From IMG/VR virus record IMGVR_UViG_3300005581_000075, positions 1 to 32,151 of that record: a DNA stretch of 32,151 bases. One strand, written 5' to 3'. The stretch is from a virus. The notes below the pieces were generated by a model. It saw only the letters and a list, made by a program, of their open reading frames with translations. It was not told the origin of the DNA and ran no database searches. Positions 15,602 through 21,456 of the stretch are shown in pieces (the stretch's first letter is position 1; each line of letters starts with the position of its first letter). The translations under genes were made by a program, and so were the position numbers.

Positions 15602-16086
15602 TCCCTATGCGCCTGTACATCTATGCCGCAGCCGTGGCTGGCATCCTTGCGGCGTTGTGGGGCTATGGGTATCACCAAAAGCAGCAAGGCCGCGCTGAGG
15701 GGAAGGCGGAGTTAGCTGCCTACATCGCAAAGCAAACGACAGACACGTTGCAGGCCAGCCTGGCAAACCAAGAAACCTCACTGCTGAAACAGAAAGCGGT
15801 GGATCGGAGCAGAGACAATGATTTCGAAAACACCAAGAAGCTGGCCGCTGCCAATGCTAATCTGCGTGGCGCTGTTGCAGGGCTGCGCGACACAATCGCC
15901 GCCTTCGATCATTCAGCCAAAGCCAGTGACGCTCCCAAGCCCAGCGCCGGAACTGATGAAGCCGCCAAAGTCGCCCGAGAGCTACTTGGCGAATGCGCAA
16001 TCAGACATTACGAGCTGGCAAAAGAAGCTGGAGAACTCGCGGCCCAAGTGATCGGGCTTCAAGGGTTTATTGAGGCGACTCAGTAG
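15598..16086 (+). CDS. Rz: Rz-like inner-membrane spanin (162 aa)
   Basis: A single N-terminal membrane segment (about residues 5-22, 'YIYAAAVAGILAALWGYGY') is followed by a long, Ala/Lys/Glu-rich coiled-coil periplasmic region. This is the i-spanin layout. It follows the endolysin with an ATGA overlap and contains the lipoprotein spanin gene in another frame. i- and o-spanins join inner and outer membranes and disrupt the outer membrane at the end of lysis. It ends tail-to-tail with the first minus-strand gene, overlapping by 20 bases. Confidence 0.88.
   Translation: MIPMRLYIYAAAVAGILAALWGYGYHQKQQGRAEGKAELAAYIAKQTTDTLQASLANQETSLLKQKAVDRSRDNDFENTKKLAAANANLRGAVAGLRDTIAAFDHSAKASDAPKPSAGTDEAAKVARELLGECAIRHYELAKEAGELAAQVIGLQGFIEATQ
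15818..16051 (+). CDS. Rz1: Rz1-like outer-membrane lipoprotein spanin, nested in Rz (77 aa)
   Basis: The frame lies wholly inside Rz in the +1 relation. A lipobox, LLQGC with Cys23, ends a short signal sequence (core MLICVALL). The mature part is Pro-rich (SPPSIIQPKPVTLPSPAP), as is typical of Rz1. The start may be the ATG at 15818 or, for a shorter signal, the ATG at 15854. Nested spanin pairs are known from lambda. Confidence 0.85.
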   Translation: MISKTPRSWPLPMLICVALLQGCATQSPPSIIQPKPVTLPSPAPELMKPPKSPESYLANAQSDITSWQKKLENSRPK

Positions 16087-16300
16087 CAATTTTTTTGCAA
16101 AGAACTCCGCACACAGTCCCGACAAGAAATCCAGCCCCACTTTGGTCGAAAACCTGCTCATTGCCGTCGTGAATAAATAGGTTTGTTGGCCTTGTATTGC
16201 CTGTCTTTATAGAAACAATCCTGTCGTTTACCCATACATCCACGAAGCCCAATTCTGGGCTCACATCTGGCAACGCATCCAATTCTTCCGCAGTCATCAT
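16067..16300 (-). CDS. Small hypothetical protein (77 aa)
   Basis: It is the last gene of the leftward operon. The product has a polar acidic N-terminus ('MTAEELDALPDVSPELG'), a beta-like middle ('VDVWVNDRIVSIKTG') and a hydrophobic 'GAGFLVGTVCGVLC' near the end that could sit in a membrane. Two adjacent ATGs are possible; neither has a clear ribosome-binding site. Its 3' end overlaps Rz by 20 bases. It is not recognised. Confidence 0.5.
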   Translation of the reverse strand: MMTAEELDALPDVSPELGFVDVWVNDRIVSIKTGNTRPTNLFIHDGNEQVFDQSGAGFLVGTVCGVLCKKIATESPQ

Positions 16301-16332
16301 TTACAATTTTTGTTGCCAAAAGTGATGTGGCT

Positions 16333-16575
16333 TCAGGGGTTTGTGCTGGCTATTGCTTTGCCCCAATCTCTGTCGCTGAAGATGCGAACCTCAGTCTTAT
16401 CTGTCACTGCAATAACTTTGCCGGTGCTGTAAAGGTCGCTGGTTACCTCCTCGTAGTGTTTCTTCGCTTCTTTAATGTCAGTAGTCCGGCCAACGTAGCC
16501 AGGTTTCCCCATGCCGTCTTCGCTCACGCCTGCATAAAGTAGGTACCAAGTTTGATTAGTGGGTATCTGGTTCAT
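16333..16575 (-). CDS. Small hypothetical protein (80 aa)
   Basis: The ATG at 16575 has an excellent AAGGAG seven bases upstream, so I reject the longer frame from 16596. The product begins MNQIPTNQTWYLLYAG and has 'GYVGRTTDIKEAKKHYEEV'. It looks like a small mixed alpha/beta domain, with no recognised family. It overlaps the Lar-like gene by four bases, so translation is coupled. Confidence 0.7.
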   Translation of the reverse strand: MNQIPTNQTWYLLYAGVSEDGMGKPGYVGRTTDIKEAKKHYEEVTSDLYSTGKVIAVTDKTEVRIFSDRDWGKAIASTNP

Positions 16576-16811
16576 TCTTTGCTCCTTGTGTTCCATGACT
16601 CAATCGCTGCGGCAGACCCCTTTGAGCTGGCCCCAGCTTGTGCGCCGCACCCGCCCGGGCCGCCGGGATGGCTTGCATCGCACACCACGGACCATGATTC
16701 GCTGTGGGGGTACAGACCAAAGTAATCCTCGTCCCATTCCTGCGAAGCAGCGACTACGCGGAGCGCATCTGTCTTTCCGCAGAAAGGGCAGCTCAAGAGT
16801 TCTTCAGTCAT
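16572..16811 (-). CDS. Lar-like restriction alleviation family protein (79 aa)
   Basis: The product opens MTEELLSCPFCGK with a CxxC zinc pair; a second Cys group (CDASHPGG, then GGCGAQAG) and the end 'AAAIESWNTRSKE' match the Lar family pattern 'CPFCG ... C..CG ... EAI..WN.R'. Lar from Rac modulates type I restriction enzymes to protect unmodified DNA; for most family members the role is inferred only. The ATG at 16811 follows a purine-rich AAAGGGGG. It is coupled at both ends. Confidence 0.8.
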   Translation of the reverse strand: MTEELLSCPFCGKTDALRVVAASQEWDEDYFGLYPHSESWSVVCDASHPGGPGGCGAQAGASSKGSAAAIESWNTRSKE

Positions 16812-16966
16812 AAAAGCCCCCTTTCCTTCGCCTCGATCACCTGCAAGGCCGACGCAGCACAGAATTCTTTGTCGCTCGGCTTGCTCCGCTTTGACCATGA
16901 CTGAGCGACGCGGCGCTTAATCAGCTTGATCCGTGCGAACTGCAGTTGTGTGCGTAGTGTTTGCAT
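16808..16966 (-). CDS. Small basic protein (52 aa), unknown function
   Basis: The product MQTLRTQLQFARIKLIKRR... is strongly basic in its first 30 residues, with an amphipathic helix, then 'SDKEFCAASALQVIEAKERG'. CGGAG stands just upstream of the ATG, and the stop overlaps the Lar-like start by ATGA. It could bind nucleic acid, judging only from charge. Confidence 0.6.
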   Translation of the reverse strand: MQTLRTQLQFARIKLIKRRVAQSWSKRSKPSDKEFCAASALQVIEAKERGLL

Positions 16967-16979
16967 GTGCTCCGGCCTC

Positions 16980-17018
16980 TTTGACTGTTGTTTGACTGTT
17001 ATTTGACTGTTATTTGAT
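16980..17018. repeat. 11-bp tandem repeats, 3.5 copies
   Basis: Three and a half copies of TTTGACTGTT(A/G) run from 16980 to 17018. They span the gap between two leftward genes and the last codons of the Gp157 gene. Eleven base pairs is one helical turn, so each copy presents the same face. Confidence 0.85.
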
Positions 17019-17510
17019 TTGCAGGTTTTGACGCACATCTAAATGAGCGCCTGGAACTTCAGCCCCGGCCTTCAAGGCTGCCTTTATTGCGGTCTTATCT
17101 GGTTGCGGGGGGGGCGGCTCAGGCTGACGCATGTACTCGCTAGGCACAAGGCCGGGCTCATTGATGACAACGGCTTCAGACTTGCGGAAACTAATGACAA
17201 CGCTGGGGCAATCAATCTTTGTGATGCCTGCTAATTCCATGCATGACTTCAGATAGTCGCGCAGGTGGTCAGCACGTTTCTCAATTGCCTTCGCTCGCTC
17301 AAGTTGCGTCTGTGCGTGAGCCTTGATTGCTTCTGCGGATACCTCAAAATTCCGCACTATGTACGCCACATTGGTGGCCTTTGTTTCCAAGTCTCCAGAC
17401 ATGCCTTCTAGGGTGTCCGACATGGTTTGTAAGTCCATGTCCATTTCTGCCAGTTGATCCGCTGCTTGGCGGTACTCAGTTGCAAGATTGAATATGGTTA
17501 GTGATGTCAT
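17010..17510 (-). CDS. Siphovirus Gp157 family protein (166 aa)
   Basis: The first 110 residues form a long coiled coil with regularly spaced Leu/Met and Glu/Asp ('TMSDTLEGMSGDLETKATNV', 'KAIEKRADHLRDYLKSCMEL'), followed by 'AGITKIDCPSVVISFRKSEAVVI' and a Pro-rich loop. This is the Gp157 layout. Gp157 was linked to phage resistance in Streptococcus and is found next to recombination genes, where a nuclease-modulating role has been proposed. Here it directly follows the Sak4/SSB pair in the operon. Confidence 0.82.
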   Translation of the reverse strand: MTSLTIFNLATEYRQAADQLAEMDMDLQTMSDTLEGMSGDLETKATNVAYIVRNFEVSAEAIKAHAQTQLERAKAIEKRADHLRDYLKSCMELAGITKIDCPSVVISFRKSEAVVINEPGLVPSEYMRQPEPPPPQPDKTAIKAALKAGAEVPGAHLDVRQNLQIK

Positions 17511-17518
17511 GGCTCGCC

Positions 17519-18163
17519 TCAGAATGCAATGTCATCATCAAATGGGATTTCCTCACCAGCATGACCAAAGTCATGCCCCGCAGGGAATGCCGCCACCTTC
17601 TTTCGGTTGTCCTTGACTGGACGCGCCATCAGCGTTGTCAGCATTTGAGACAAGCGCTCAGGGTTTGTTTTCTTCGCATACATCTCAGAGGCCGTCAGCT
17701 CTGAGTCAGCATTGAATACAGCAAAGATGCCAACACGTTCAACGTCTTTCCCGGTCTTGTTGTTTGTCTCTAATTGCTTCTGGAGCAGCAGTCCAACCTT
17801 CTTGCCCATCAGGCCGGGGTAACCGCTTGTGCTAGTCTTCTCGCGCTTGCCGGTCGTGTTGTCCCAGCGCTCAACAGTGATAGGGCCCTCTTGCGCTTCA
17901 GATGTTTTTGTACAGCACAGAATCGCGTTGACAGTCTTCAGGCCGGACAGTTCTGAACCATCTCCGCGTGTGTGCCAGATGTCCAAGTAATCAGCGCTCA
18001 GGCCGTCATCCGTCTTGATTGACAAGCCAAGGCCGACAGTCCCCTTATCCTTGGAAACTAACTTCTCAGCGCGGGTAATCGTGCCGACGTACTTGCCGGT
18101 TTCTTTGATTCCTGCATTGATGTTGTCGGCGTCTTTAGCGAGTTGTGCATTTAGTTTGAGCAT
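17519..18163 (-). CDS. Putative ssDNA-binding partner of the Sak4-like ATPase (214 aa)
   Basis: The core (about 20-160) is beta-rich with 'GKYVGTITRAEKLVSKDKGTV' and 'DYLDIWHTRGDG', and resembles phage OB-like/DUF669-like proteins. The tail ends 'EEIPFDDDIAF', closely like the acidic tip of bacterial SSB (DDDIPF), which recruits replication and repair partners. Its stop is two bases upstream of nothing but the next gene; it starts two bases after the Sak4-like gene. In phage HK620 and others Sak4 works with its own SSB, so the pairing fits. The core fold is inferred. Confidence 0.7.
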   Translation of the reverse strand: MLKLNAQLAKDADNINAGIKETGKYVGTITRAEKLVSKDKGTVGLGLSIKTDDGLSADYLDIWHTRGDGSELSGLKTVNAILCCTKTSEAQEGPITVERWDNTTGKREKTSTSGYPGLMGKKVGLLLQKQLETNNKTGKDVERVGIFAVFNADSELTASEMYAKKTNPERLSQMLTTLMARPVKDNRKKVAAFPAGHDFGHAGEEIPFDDDIAF

Positions 18164-18165
18164 AG

Positions 18166-18831
18166 TTAAGCAGCTTTCAAGTTAGTAGTTGGTGGTTTGA
18201 TTTCATAAAACTCGCATATCGATTTATCAACCGCCGCAAGGTCGTTATCGATCAATCGTTCTTCAAACATGCCCATAGGGCTCTTGCAGCAATCTTTCCC
18301 GTTTGTCTGTGTGCTGAACTGATAAACGCCATTCACCACCTCTGTTCTCAGCACGATGGTGAAATAGCCTTCAGGCACCAAGTGCTGATCGACAAGACGC
18401 CCGACAGTTTTCATTCGCACATTGCCAAACTCATCAATGTTTGTGTGCGCCAAGATGTAGACGCGGCGATGTTCAGCAAGCGCCCCGGCAGCGTTAAAGA
18501 TGTTCCATGCGCTTTTTCCGATGTCGGTGAACTTGTCATATCCGCGCTCTGCGCTTCGTGACATCAGCTCATTGACCATCACCGCTTGGTAGTCGTCGAT
18601 GATCACAACCTCATGCGTCGATGCACGCATGGCTTTTTCAATCGCTGCCGGGTCGAATGACTGAAAGACATTCCCGCCGTTTTCCTTTGTGCGAATTGCC
18701 CATCCTTTGGCCTTGAACGGCAATGGCTTTTTGATGCACTGAATCAGCAAAGTTTTTGATGGGTCAAGGTTGCGCAGGCTGGTGCTTTTCCCGCTCCCGC
18801 TTTCACCCAAGATCATTACGGCTACGCTCAT
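18166..18831 (-). CDS. Sak4-like RecA-fold recombinase / AAA_24 ATPase (221 aa)
   Basis: Walker A is GESGSGKST (residues 9-17) and Walker B is VVIIDD (75-80), followed by a helix with 'NELMSRSAERGYDKFTDIGK' and 'VYILAHTNID' as a sensor strand. This is the phage AAA_24 layout that includes Sak4, a short RecA relative with single-strand annealing activity. It is likely to promote recombination of phage DNA during replication. Lack of a RecT, Redbeta or exonuclease gene nearby supports this route. Start has GGGTGAAAC upstream. Confidence 0.85.
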   Translation of the reverse strand: MSVAVMILGESGSGKSTSLRNLDPSKTLLIQCIKKPLPFKAKGWAIRTKENGGNVFQSFDPAAIEKAMRASTHEVVIIDDYQAVMVNELMSRSAERGYDKFTDIGKSAWNIFNAAGALAEHRRVYILAHTNIDEFGNVRMKTVGRLVDQHLVPEGYFTIVLRTEVVNGVYQFSTQTNGKDCCKSPMGMFEERLIDNDLAAVDKSICEFYEIKPPTTNLKAA

Positions 18832-18840
18832 GTTTCACCC

Positions 18841-18951
18841 TTAAAACTGAAATTCGTCTGGATTCCCGCCTCGTCGAGCATGCCGACGATCCATCCAAAC
18901 AAACTTTGCAATATGCCAAACGTGCTTGATGTCTTCTATTAGTTCTTTCAT
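18841..18951 (-). CDS. Small hypothetical protein (36 aa), first gene of the recombination operon
   Basis: The product MKELIEDIKHVWHIAKFVWM... is an amphipathic Trp/His/Lys-rich helix followed by a basic tail. A strong AAGGAG lies eight bases upstream of the ATG at 18951. The frame continues upstream to an ATG at 19020 that also has a GAGG site, giving a 59-aa version; I prefer the shorter form. It ends nine bases before the Sak4-like gene. Confidence 0.55.
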   Translation of the reverse strand: MKELIEDIKHVWHIAKFVWMDRRHARRGGNPDEFQF

Positions 18952-19251
18952 TTGCTCCACTCCTTTTTCTCCATAGGTTCTAACAGGGGTGACCATATCA
19001 ACGGTCACTCGCCCTTCCATCTTTGAGCCTCTTCTGTGCATCAAAGACCAAAGTCCAATGAGGGAAGATCAAACGCTGCAAGCCTGTCCATGTCACCTTA
19101 CTTGCAACTTGCCCCGGCTGGTCTCCATCAGGTCCGGGTCGGCTAGCACGTGGGTATTCCGTCTGCCGGTCTATTTCTGTCTGCCCCCGATTACATGAGG
19201 ATAGGGAATCGTTGCAACTCCCGACAGCCGTTGGAGAGCACAAAAGCAAAA

Positions 19252-19381
19252 GCCGATGTGCACTCAACGCCAAAACGTTGCCCTCTCGGAACCAAAAGCT
19301 TCTCAGGGCTTTAGGCAGTGCACATCGGCCTTTTTTCTGACTCTGTGCGTGGGTTTGAGAGACCCGAGCGTTTTGGCGCTC
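19252..19381. other. Structured intergenic element with complementary hairpin loops
   Basis: A perfect 13-bp inverted repeat (19252-19264 with 19317-19329, GCCGATGTGCACT) encloses a hairpin CAACG-CCAAAA-CGTTG (19265-19280) and a weaker CCCT/AGGG stem-loop (19281-19308), a three-way-junction shape. On the plus strand six T follow the outer stem (19331-19336). Beyond it lie hairpins GGGT/ACCC (19351-19365) and GAGCG-TTTTGG-CGCTC (19366-19381). The loops CCAAAA and TTTTGG are fully complementary. The stretch 18952-19392 holds no convincing gene. It may be an RNA leader, a terminator/antiterminator or a small RNA. Confidence 0.6.
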
Positions 19382-19391
19382 AACTGAAAAC

Positions 19392-19397
19392 ATTATA
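19392..19397 (-). promoter_or_regulatory. Possible leftward promoter, perfect -10 only
   Basis: The minus strand reads TATAAT here, with a predicted start near 19385, at the edge of the structured element and upstream of the recombination genes. No convincing -35 box is seen at 16-18 bases, so it would need an activator or may be chance; it also overlaps the stop of the gene at 19393. Confidence 0.3.
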
Positions 19398-19557
19398 CGG
19401 ACTCCATTTTTGTTTGTGTAGGCTTTGCAAGCAACCATTTATTGCCAAGAGCACGAACCGACTTGACCCACTGCCTACGGTTGTGACGGTTCACGTACAT
19501 CGGCACGAAGTCGCTGTTGAAGTTCTTGCGTGCCATTTTCAGAAGATTGGTTTTCAT
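19393..19557 (-). CDS. Small basic protein (54 aa), unknown function
   Basis: The product begins MKTNLLKMARKNFNSDF and has 'YVNRHNRRQWVKSVRALGNKW', very rich in Arg/Lys/Asn, consistent with nucleic-acid binding. The ATG has AGGGGT just upstream and overlaps the stop of the membrane peptide before it. It is the last of seven coupled small genes. Confidence 0.65.
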   Translation of the reverse strand: MKTNLLKMARKNFNSDFVPMYVNRHNRRQWVKSVRALGNKWLLAKPTQTKMESV

Positions 19558-19634
19558 AAGACCCCTGCGATCAAACAAACAACAACAGCCACCAGCAGCG
19601 CCGCATTGATTCGGTCAACTACGCGCCAGGTCAT
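19554..19634 (-). CDS. 26-aa membrane peptide in a coupled gene chain
   Basis: The product begins MTWRVVDRINAALLVAVV and ends LIAGVL: a short basic start and one hydrophobic segment of about 17 residues. Its ATG overlaps the stop of the gene before it and its TGA overlaps the ATG of the gene after it, which is strong support for so short a frame. Function unknown. Confidence 0.6.
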   Translation of the reverse strand: MTWRVVDRINAALLVAVVVCLIAGVL

Positions 19635-19777
19635 ACAAACAACCTCGGCAGAGTCACCGCCAGCAGCCAGCAGGCCACAGTCGCAGCAATAGCCACAATA
19701 GAAATAACAGTGGCCTTCTTGCCTTCACGGGTGAGCCAAACTTGATCGCGCTCGATGTCTTTGCGGTCTGCGGTCAT
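19631..19777 (-). CDS. Small single-pass membrane protein (48 aa)
   Basis: A charged N-terminus (MTADRKDIERDQVWLTREGKK) precedes one membrane segment (about 22-44, 'TVISIVAIAATVACWLLAV'). The start at 19777 has GGAGGT seven bases upstream, and ATGA overlaps couple it to both neighbours. Small early membrane proteins of temperate phages often alter host entry or membrane state, but nothing specific can be read here. Confidence 0.7.
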   Translation of the reverse strand: MTADRKDIERDQVWLTREGKKATVISIVAIAATVACWLLAVTLPRLFV

Positions 19778-20115
19778 GCTGCGACCTCCAATTTGTAAAC
19801 AATGCTGCCCCAGAACCCGCCGCCTTTTGTGGCCCAAGAGTTCCCGTGTTTTTGGCGCTCTTCGATCAGAACAAATCCATCTTTTTGCAGAGACTTGACC
19901 ACTTGAAACCATGCGCGTGACTGGTGCATCGTTGCGTCAGTTGTGCCGCACGACTCGCGCCAGCCAACTTCAACTTGACCAAACTGCATAAGGTCGCGCA
20001 GCCACTTGGCAAGCTGGTTTTCTTGCCAGCCAACACGCTTGTTCAGCGCTTCATCTTTGGTGGCAATCAGAGTAAGAGTCTTGGCGCTTGGAGTGCGCAT
20101 ATCAACAGCGTTCAT
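19774..20115 (-). CDS. Hypothetical protein with possible winged-helix region (113 aa)
   Basis: The product has helices around residues 18-60 ('DEALNKRVGWQENQLAKWLRDLM'), a segment 'MHQSRAWFQVVKSLQKDGFVLIEERQK' that reads like a recognition helix and wing, and an aromatic end. It may bind DNA, but the family is not recognised. The start has a weak GGTGA and overlaps the previous stop by ATGA. Confidence 0.65.
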   Translation of the reverse strand: MNAVDMRTPSAKTLTLIATKDEALNKRVGWQENQLAKWLRDLMQFGQVEVGWRESCGTTDATMHQSRAWFQVVKSLQKDGFVLIEERQKHGNSWATKGGGFWGSIVYKLEVAA

Positions 20116-20258
20116 GCGATCACCAGCGGCAAGAGGTAGGACAACACAGCAAGCGCACCAACAGCGAGTACGGCAATCAGCCAGAGGCCAAGCGCGTTGC
20201 GTGATGAAATCTCATCTTCTTGCTCCTCGCGCATTTCGTGTAAAAGCCTGTTGTTCAT
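20112..20258 (-). CDS. Small single-pass membrane protein (48 aa)
   Basis: A charged N-terminus (MNNRLLHEMREEQEDEIS) precedes one hydrophobic segment (about 22-47, 'ALGLWLIAVLAVGALAVLSY'). GAGGT precedes the ATG, and both ends carry ATGA overlaps. It has the same plan as the membrane protein at 19631, though the sequences differ. Confidence 0.65.
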   Translation of the reverse strand: MNNRLLHEMREEQEDEISSRNALGLWLIAVLAVGALAVLSYLLPLVIA

Positions 20259-20407
20259 AGCGACCTCGCTGATTCGTTGCATGCTTCGTTAGCAATTGCC
20301 TTGTAGTGATACAGAGCGAGGGTTTTTCGATATCGCTCAAAATTCCTTGCCGCTTCCGCATGGTCAATCTCGCGGCGCGGCGCGGCGGTTTGATTAAGGT
20401 GGTTCAT
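20255..20407 (-). CDS. Small hypothetical protein (50 aa)
   Basis: The product begins MNHLNQTAAPRREIDH and has 'ARNFERYRKTLALYHYKA', a basic, Tyr-rich helix. GAGGTG lies at good spacing before the ATG, and both ends overlap neighbours by ATGA. No family is recognised. Confidence 0.65.
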   Translation of the reverse strand: MNHLNQTAAPRREIDHAEAARNFERYRKTLALYHYKAIANEACNESARSL

Positions 20408-20667
20408 GCCGACACCTCGCGTTTGAACAGCACTGAGCAGCCATCAGCCCGCTCGTAACTCTTTCCGTCTCTGAGCGCAATTACTGGGTGATCCATGCAG
20501 CGATGGCCAAATGCCAGTAAATCTGTCTCTTGGTTATTGCACTCAGGACGCAAGTCGCAAGCGCGGCAGATGTTTGAGCCATCTGCTGGCTTGGCTTCAC
20601 TTTTCAGGACTGCGAAAAACCCGACGGGAGCTTCGTGCGGGTTAAGTTGCCTGGTTGTCTCTTGCAT
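20404..20667 (-). CDS. First leftward early gene: cysteine-rich protein (87 aa)
   Basis: The product contains CRACDLRPEC and a later 'HRCMDHPVIALRDGKSYERA' with one more Cys, a pattern seen in small phage proteins likely to bind zinc; function unknown. The ATG at 20667 has GGGAGAAG upstream and is my preferred start. The frame also runs back to an ATG at 20703, which coincides with the predicted transcription start, so a 99-aa leaderless form is possible. Confidence 0.7.
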   Translation of the reverse strand: MQETTRQLNPHEAPVGFFAVLKSEAKPADGSNICRACDLRPECNNQETDLLAFGHRCMDHPVIALRDGKSYERADGCSVLFKREVSA

Positions 20668-20709
20668 TTGGCTTCTCCCTGGTTTGCTGCGTTTGCAGCG
20701 CATGTAAAG

Positions 20710-20738
20710 AATGTACCGGAAGCGGTTTTGAGTGTCAA
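20710..20738 (-). promoter_or_regulatory. Leftward early promoter
   Basis: On the minus strand TTGACA (20738-20733) and TACATT (20715-20710) are separated by 17 bases. The predicted start is near 20703. The -35 box lies within the operator at 20722-20742. Confidence 0.75.
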
Positions 20739-20742
20739 CCGA
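20722..20742. promoter_or_regulatory. Operator 1 of the divergent switch
   Basis: Inverted CGGTT/AACCG half-sites frame a nine-base centre. Read on the minus strand it matches operator 2 at 18 of 21 positions. It covers the leftward -35 box and part of the spacer, so bound repressor would block that promoter. Confidence 0.7.
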
Positions 20743-20800
20743 ATTTGGGGCGACAGCAAAAAATAATGTTGCATGGCCCTGGAAAAAATAAGTTTACTTT

Positions 20801-20821
20801 GCGGTTGACGCGCAAAACCGC
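20801..20821. promoter_or_regulatory. Operator 2 of the divergent switch
   Basis: Perfect GCGGTT/AACCGC half-sites with a nine-base centre, covering the rightward -35 box and part of its spacer. It is the inverted counterpart of operator 1, centre to centre 79 bp. The likely ligand is the Cro-like protein encoded at 20841. Confidence 0.75.
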
Positions 20822-20833
20822 GTTCGGTATGAT
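20805..20833 (+). promoter_or_regulatory. Rightward early promoter
   Basis: TTGACG (20805-20810) and TATGAT (20828-20833) are separated by 17 bases. The predicted start is at 20840-20841, at the ATG of the Cro-like gene. Confidence 0.8.
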
Positions 20834-20840
20834 GCGGCGC

Positions 20841-21044
20841 ATGGCCACACAAATACCACAAGCATCTTTGATCCGCGAAAATCTGCAGAAGTTAGCGGCT
20901 TATCAGCTGCGTTCTATTGCAGCAAAATCAAATGTCCCGTTCACTACTCTTTTGAAGATACGTTCAGGTGAAACAAAAAATCCAGGCATAGAAACAGTGC
21001 GTGCTTTTTTTCCATATTTGCCACGGTCTTCATCTGGAAAATGA
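20841..21044 (+). CDS. Cro/CI-like helix-turn-helix regulator (67 aa)
   Basis: The core 'YQLRSIAAKSNVPFTTLLKI' is a helix-turn-helix of the short phage regulator type, followed by 'RSGETKNPGIETVRAFFPYL', which closes the fold. No cleavage/dimerisation domain is present, so it is Cro-like in size rather than a full CI. It presumably binds the two operators next to its promoter. The start lies on or one base after the predicted transcription start, so the message may be leaderless; ATGs at 20829 and 20832 would lie within the -10 box. Confidence 0.82.
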   Translation: MATQIPQASLIRENLQKLAAYQLRSIAAKSNVPFTTLLKIRSGETKNPGIETVRAFFPYLPRSSSGK

Positions 21045-21094
21045 ACCATTCAACTAAATCCTCCTGTCATCTCCGCTCCCGTGGAGGTGTCTTG

Positions 21095-21119
21095 CCTGGC
21101 TCCACACCAGGCTTTTTTA
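21095..21119 (+). terminator. Terminator after the Cro-like gene
   Basis: Stem GCCTGG/CCAGGC, loop CTCCACA, about six T. Early rightward transcription must pass it to reach replication genes. The rest of the gap to 21193 shows no other clear signal. Confidence 0.85.
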
Positions 21120-21192
21120 CAGCCGCGTCACGTGCAACCGCATGCGATAGCAAAACAGCCGCAGCGCTCCGGCGCGTTCTGATGGGGGCCAT

Positions 21193-21456
21193 ATGACTCT
21201 TCGAATCCCGACCTACACCCTAGCCAAGACCATATCGATCATGGCCGATGAGATGGGTGACGGCGATGCTTCTGGCAGCGCGACGATTCATCATGTTTCC
21301 AGGCGTCTGATTGAGCTGCGCCGCTTGCTTGAGCTGGTTGAGCCAATAGTCAGCGCTCAGCACGGGGCCGAGCACATGCTTGATGGATTCAATCTGAAGC
21401 CAAGGCCAAAGATCGATTCACTGCTGGAGTCGCTACAGAGGGAGTTGTCAAATTGA
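21193..21456 (+). CDS. Small helical protein (87 aa), unknown function
   Basis: The middle 'HHVSRRLIELRRLLELVEP' is a Leu/Arg-rich helix, echoed by 'GRLLELRRLLESSLP' in the protein at 22965, so the two may be related. GGGGGC lies just before the ATG. The next gene starts within its stop codon. Confidence 0.65.
   Translation: MTLRIPTYTLAKTISIMADEMGDGDASGSATIHHVSRRLIELRRLLELVEPIVSAQHGAEHMLDGFNLKPRPKIDSLLESLQRELSN

Noticed and set aside
18998-19438. 146-codon minus-strand frame across the structured element
   Set aside because: It runs through perfect inverted repeats and a T-run, shows no domain pattern, and overlaps the coupled gene at 19393.
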